From positions 310,001 to 374,000 of the forward strand of contig NW_026252095.1 of assembly GCF_025399195.1 (NCBI RefSeq): a DNA stretch of 64,000 nt, written 5' to 3'. The notes below the pieces were generated by a model. It worked only from the letters and a program-made list of their open reading frames with translations. It was not told where the DNA came from and searched no databases. The translations under genes and the position numbers were made by a program. The stretch comes from Umbelopsis ramanniana AG. Taxonomy: Eukaryota > Mucoromycota > Umbelopsidomycetes > Umbelopsidales > Umbelopsidaceae. Shown piece by piece: positions 59,175 to 64,000 of the stretch (position 1 is its first letter; each line of letters begins with the position of its first letter).

Positions 59175-61586
59175 TTAGAAACTGGGAGTTCCTGAGCGGG
59201 CCAAAGCAGCAGTAATAAACGCAGCGTGACTCCATGTCAACTTGACAGCGCCAGTTTCAAATCCAGAGGTGCGGTCGAATTCTTCGCTGAGAGCTCCGTC
59301 TGTATTGGCATGCTTTTGGACACGCGCGAAAACGAGATCAGCTGCGTTGGCTACTCCAGTGGTGATGGTGCTGAACTGAGTGGAAGTGCTAGTATAGACG
59401 TCTCCAGAAGCTGCAGAGCTATAAAACTGAGCGAAAAATGGTTGACTGATAGATGTCACCGTAATCTTGCCAGCGGCCTTCCATTCCAAAATGGCACGAT
59501 AGTACAGTTCGGCGTATAAAACAGTGGAGAGGAACCATGGATTGCCTTGTGAGGTGCCAACACCATTGTACTGATCCTCTGGGTATCGGCCAATAGCTGT
59601 TCCAACGCTGGTGTTTGAATTGATTCCATATAAGCTAGCAAAAGAGCTCTTAATCTTGAGAGAAGTAGCAAGGATCTGTCAAGAAGATGGAATGGTAAGT
59701 ATCAAAGTGAACATGATATCAGATACTATCAAAATATGAGATAAAAAATCGAAATATTCTTGAACATACCTTGTCAGAAGATGATGTGTAGAAGCCTGTG
59801 TATGCATAGAAAGTGATTTGGGTTAAGATTAACGTAGCATAGAGTAAACTATACAGCAATTACTTACCATCGCCATTTCCTCCATGGATGGCAGCCAATA
59901 GGACAGCAACATCCAAACCAGAAGACTTGTAACTGACACCGCTGACATAGTTTTGTGCAGTTTGAATAATGCCTGAGGAAGAGGACCAAAAGGTATCGAT
60001 TTTGGTGGCAATGCTTGCGGCAACAGTAGAGTAGTTGTTTGAATAACCAACACGAGCAGCATACTCTGCACCAGCAAGCAGAGCACGGCGTTGGACCATC
60101 AGAGTGAAGAAATGCAAGGCGTTGACTTCTTCCCACAGATCAAAGCAAGTATTACTCCAAACGGTGGTAATATAATTCAAATCTTTGAAGATGACTGGTG
60201 ACAGCGGGTTTATGTTAGTGGTCCAAGCCCATTTATAACCAGTAGTCTGTTTAAAAAAAAATACAAACCAGTATTAACAGTGTTGCTGATGTAGGTAGCA
60301 TTGTTTCCCTGTCCAATCCAGCTGTCGGCAAACTTGATTAAAGTAATTGCACGTTCGGCAGGTCCATCATTTTGAGGTCTATCATACAATATATAAAAAT
60401 CGGTTATTCATTGTTGGGTGATTACCCAGTGGTAATCCGGTCGGGAGACTCACCTTCCCCAGGCACCAGTGTAAGCTGAGCCATCAGGGTTGAATTTAGG
60501 CTCACCAAGGCAGTTGCAGGGAGTTGATTCTGTTTGAGTGTTGGCTTGGAAAGTAACATAGTCTGTGATGATCTTGGAGATAGTACTGTTCTTGGCGCCA
60601 GTTGTGTTGAATTGGTTGACCACAACATGCATAGTCAAGGCAGAATCACGGACCCAGGCATAGTAATAATCAGGACTGGAGGTGCTTGCTAATAGAGAGA
60701 AAAATTTTAAAAGAAAGAAGTGATTAATGTCCATCTGCTGAAATGATCAAATCAAAGACAAGTACAAAGATACGACACATACGGGAGGCAGCGATAAATC
60801 CAGGAGCAGTACCAGCTATATCAATATTACCATACATGATATTGTAACTAATAGAAGCCTCATTATTGACCCAAGAAGCAATGCCAGTGCTAGCTGCAGC
60901 AGTGGTGGATGCAGTGGTGGATGCAGAAGTGGTGGTAGTGGCAGTGGTGCCAGTAGTGGAAGCCTTTGTGGTAGAAGAGCTGCTACTGCTGGAAGAAGTC
61001 GTAGCGGTCACAGCTGGAAAACGGGTACATTGTCAGCAAACTGATCTTTCAAGCTTTTCAAGGGTAGAAATTTCAGCTTACGGTAGTTGGTGCCATATCC
61101 ACTATTGTTATCATAGTAGGTATTTCCATTGACTTGATACTGTACGTGAGATGGGAATGCATGAGCATAAAACAAATCATATGTGTTCAATTCGGCAAGA
61201 TGTATGTACCTGGATGTAGAACTGTGAAATTCCAGATGATCCAATAGTGGTGGTAAAGTTCCAATATTCATAGCTGGTACCAGAGATGCTTTGGTAGAAT
61301 GAAGCGGGGGTGGAATAGCCACTCCAATTGTTACTAGCATCAGCCCAAATTACCGTCACAACCTTGGTGTAAGCAATGTTTTGGACCTAAAGAACACACT
61401 AAATCAGTAACCGAAATGATTCGCAGTGCCATCAAAAACGATACTAACGTAGATTTGTCCACTGAATACGCTATTTTGGTACGTATAGTAATTGAGTTTC
61501 ACCGGAGAAGTCGGGACGGCGGCAATGACCGAACCGACAATGATAGCCAAGGATACCAGCCAGGATACCAAGTTCTTTGGATGCAT
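59175..61586 (-). CDS. Secreted glucoamylase: CBM21 + GH15
   Basis: Releases glucose from starch ends. Signal peptide MHPKNLVSWLVSLAIIVGSV, then a CBM21 starch-binding domain (VKLNYYTYQNSVFSGQIYV, QNIAYTKVVTVIWADAS, YEYWNFTTTI, FYIQYQVNGNTYYDNN). A Thr/Ser/Ala linker follows (about 60890-61015, a run of ACC/TCC-type codons). The GH15 catalytic part has YYYAWVRDSALTM, CNCLGEPKFNPDG, CFDLWEEVNALHF (general acid Glu), YPEDQYNGVGTSQGNPWFL and SEEFDRTSGFETGAVKLTW (general base Glu). Nine exons; the stop is at 59175-59177. This domain order is that of Rhizopus glucoamylase and is characteristic of Mucorales. Promoter motifs matching the CreA/Mig1 consensus lie upstream. Confidence 0.94.
60886..60995. 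repeat. Low-complexity Thr/Ser linker repeat in glucoamylase
   Basis: On the + strand the sequence cycles through GCAGTGGTGGAT- and AGTGGTGGTAGTGGC-like units; on the gene strand these encode alternating Ser/Thr/Ala. It lies in the flexible, probably O-mannosylated linker between CBM21 and GH15. Confidence 0.85.
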
Positions 61587-61623
61587 TGGATTTTGATGAA
61601 TGCCCTGAACCAAAGAGATGTGT

Positions 61624-61629
61624 GTGGGG
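61624..61629. promoter_or_regulatory. GTGGGG, CreA/Mig1-type motif upstream of glucoamylase
   Basis: Matches the carbon-repressor consensus SYGGRG and lies about 38 bases before the glucoamylase ATG. Glucoamylases are commonly glucose-repressed in fungi; the six-base match alone is weak. Confidence 0.35.
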
Positions 61630-61812
61630 GTTTTTAAGCAAAATGATCCAGAGCTTGTCATCCTAATGTGCTACCTGAATGCAGCAGCATGGGATTAGCA
61701 GCGTCCCGCGGCATTCATTAATTACCCACAAGGCCACAAAATCATTTTCATATTGCCCGCTACTTCCCGATTGGCTGGGAACAGTGTGATGGCCATGAGG
61801 TGTTTAAAGAGT

Positions 61813-61818
61813 GTGGGG
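61813..61818. promoter_or_regulatory. Second GTGGGG motif upstream of glucoamylase
   Basis: Same SYGGRG match, about 230 bases before the glucoamylase ATG, next to TTTAAA. Two close copies raise the chance that they are used, but no binding is shown. Confidence 0.35.
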
Positions 61819-63765
61819 AAATGAAATGGGACGACACCAATTAATTATGGCCGCCATGCCATTGTACTACAATTTCACTCTGGGGAAAGTACATCTCGAT
61901 CGTTACGTGCGTACTGAAAGCCAATCCATTGGGTAGATCAGACGGGCATGATGTTGCTTTGGCGAACGTTTTCGCGCTAGACCATACGACAAATATAGCC
62001 AAATTCAAAGCAGAAGGCAAATTAAAGTATGTACATTATGAAATTTTACTGATCCTGTATGTCTTCTATACACATATGCGGTTATCAATGCAGATCTATA
62101 GATCTGAAGTTATGACATGAAAAATAATTACACAAACCCCAGCTTGCATATCGTTCGCGAAAAGAGTAATATGCGGAGAAAAAGGAAAGGCACGCTCTCT
62201 GAACGCTACGCCAACGGCGACACAGAAAAGCATATGACGATAGAGGAGCTGGAACCAGAAGGCTCTCGAGCTGAGAAATGTCGATCGCCAACGCGCGGTG
62301 ATTTCACAGGAGAGAAATGGCATGACTTTTATTGTAGCATTTGCAAATGTCATGACAAGCGGTAAAGAATCTATTAAGACGGTATAAAGCAGTAAAACAC
62401 TGTAGAAGTAAGTGTTTGTGTAAGTAAGCTATAAACTCGAATGGTTGGGTCGACAATGGCAATCTCGAAGAAAAAAAAAAAGCTGTGTCTGGGAAAAGTC
62501 GAAAGCTACGAACCTCCGCCCTACCGAAACACAGGTCTGCTATGATGTCGACCACTCAGCTCCAGTCCTGTGGAATACAGTGCAGTGGCTGACCAAAACC
62601 ATAAGTCTCGTCTTACTTGTACAGATCATGATAAAGCCTCAATATCTACTTACAAAACTGGAGTTTCCCCAACTGATCTCATCAGCTGTTACCCAAGGAC
62701 ACTCTCCATCGTAAGATGCGGGGGAAGTTCGGTGTCACACGATGAGTGCGGCAACGCCCGATGAAAAGTACTGTAGTCCACGAGTAGCTTTCAGCAAAAC
62801 CACTTGTTGTACACTCAAGTAGAAAAACTACGTTTCAATTTTCAAGAAAGAGAAAGAAAATGGTTGCCGATCTTGGAAGGCATACGCTGTTTCTGGTTGG
62901 CAAAGCTAAGTAAAGAAGTGTACTTCCTCTCAACAGTTAGCTCATATTTTTGGTTGTGAAAAAAAAAAAAACCAAACTCTTAGTTTAGGTGAAGAAGGAC
63001 CACCTTGTGAAACTGAGGTCGACTTACTAAGGAACAGTACGACCGATATTCTTACTATAAGAAAAAGACTTGGCGTGTTTTGCATTTTTACCATACAATA
63101 ATTGCAACTATGATGATAGATAAAATAAAAAAGAAAAACTATATATTATCATTTCTCCATCATATTTACCCCACGCGCGTGTGTTCAGAGCCATGTTTCT
63201 TGCCATGCCCACGGCCACGCAGACCACGCGGATTTTCCGCCGGGAAAATTAGCACGCTAGTCAGCACGTTTTTCGCTTTCAGCCCCACTCGTTCGGTTCT
63301 TAAAATTATTCTATGTTCCAACCATGAGCGTTTTTTCTCTTATAAATGAACAATGGTATTGAAATCAAGTCGTGGTTATATTCCACAGTAACCTATGCTA
63401 AGTACTTGGAAAGTTGAAAATGCGTAGAGCAGTATTGGCGCATGACGGTTAAGAAGTGGGGACGGGAGGAGAGTGGAGGTGGCGTGACACGCTATCACTA
63501 TTACCTTTCTAAAACGACCTCATTTACTATTACACACTCTCAAAGAACTTGGTCAGAAACCGCAACAGCCCTCCTTTTCAAGATACAATACAGCTTTTTT
63601 CCATGGTAGGGATTAGCACAGATTCCAAAGGACCTCAAAGAGGAGGGTCTCATTGTCATAAATCGTCAAGCGAGCTATATCATGACAAATCAGCCGTTGA
63701 GGTTGCTTAGCCTTGATTTACTGATAGGGTAGTTGGTCAAATTCTAAGTATTCCGTCAAGCGGCT

Positions 63766-63920
63766 TCAAAACCGAGACAAGGGCCCCCAGCCAATCCACT
63801 TTTGCTGATTGATGTAGCGAGACGTATCCAGCGAGGTGGCAAACTGCAGATTTTGTGGATGGATATGTTGGGTGCCAGGAGATATTTCTCCCTTTCGCTT
63901 GGGTTGCAGCTTTTCATCGT
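63766..63920 (-). CDS. Last exon of an unrecognised gene entering from the right edge
   Basis: On the minus strand an exon of about 51 codons runs from an acceptor (ACTATCAG, just right of 63920) to TGA at 63766-63768. It reads DDEKLQPKRKGEISPGTQ, then HIHPQNLQFATSLDTSR and YINQQKWIGWGPLSRF, which has protein-like composition and conserved-looking aromatic residues. An in-frame TGA lies a few codons upstream of the acceptor, so it must be spliced to an exon further right. Too short to be found by length alone. No family recognised. Confidence 0.45.
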
Positions 63921-64000
63921 CTGATAGTATCAAGATTCATCTGCACCACTGTATCTCCAAATAAAAAAATATATAGCCAATCCTTCCCCAGCAGTACCCA

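Larger units (their letters stand above)
61587..63765. other. Gene-poor stretch, 2.2 kb
   Basis: The first about 350 bases are the probable glucoamylase promoter. Beyond that, open frames at 62117-62365 (+), 62304-62555 (-) and 62445-62714 (+) are short, unlike any family, and disagree between strands. A 16-base perfect palindrome (CAGATCTATAGATCTG) lies at 62091-62106. An A-run occurs at 62959-62971. I saw no transposon ends. Confidence 0.55.

Noticed and set aside
62091-62106. Perfect 16-base palindrome considered as an operator or transposon end
   Set aside because: A single short palindrome is expected by chance at this scale; nothing nearby supports a binding site or element.
62117-62714. 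Three overlapping short frames on both strands right of glucoamylase
   Set aside because: They overlap each other, have poor composition and no splice logic; likely chance.

Overview
This window is nuclear DNA of a filamentous fungus. Genes are closely packed on both strands, and most are cut by several short introns (about 50-130 bases) with fungal GTAAGT/GTATGT donors. The glucoamylase at the right (an N-terminal CBM21 starch-binding domain joined by a Thr/Ser linker to GH15), the carboxylate transporters and the overall gene repertoire point to Mucoromycota, probably Mucorales. This placement is an inference; no rRNA or marker barcode is present. I saw no transposon, virus-derived element, CRISPR array or tRNA that I could support.

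Layout. 1-7 kb: end of an unknown acidic protein, SRP54 (signal recognition particle GTPase), a mitochondrial class III CoA-transferase and the proteasome ATPase RPT5. 7-10.3 kb: an NmrA-like NAD(P)-binding protein inside a gene-poor stretch. 10.3-14.8 kb: ISU1 (Fe-S scaffold), DAM1 (DASH kinetochore subunit with an unusual tail), UPF3 (nonsense-mediated decay) and CRIPT. 15-31.3 kb: chromosome biology and sex, with the meiotic helicase MER3/HFM1, a CHK2-type FHA kinase, AIM19, a JMJD4-like oxygenase, an LSH/HELLS-type SNF2 remodeler and the karyogamy protein KAR5. 31.6-35.4 kb: a large predicted kelch-transmembrane-kinase protein, the most unusual gene here. 35.5-46.5 kb: DPP III with a non-canonical zinc motif, mitochondrial RbfA, eL34, an MCH1-like MFS transporter with a 17-base microexon, CCT3, WDR53 and an F-box protein. 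47-62 kb: a UDP-glycosyltransferase, a JEN-type carboxylate transporter, a PSR1-type phosphatase, RRP6 (nuclear exosome), ORM (sphingolipid regulator) and the secreted glucoamylase. The last 2.4 kb are nearly empty except for the final exon of a gene entering from the right edge.

There is no obvious functional cluster; neighbours are mostly unrelated housekeeping genes. Several divergent pairs share very short promoters (CHK2/AIM19, 94 bases; UPF3/CRIPT, about 144 bases). MER3 and KAR5 together suggest retained meiosis and nuclear fusion. Best leads for new biology: the receptor-like kelch kinase with a non-RD catalytic loop, the five-residue zinc motif in DPP III, and the winged-helix-like tail on DAM1. 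Exon joins were made by eye from splice consensus and reading frame; gene ends are firmer than some internal junctions.
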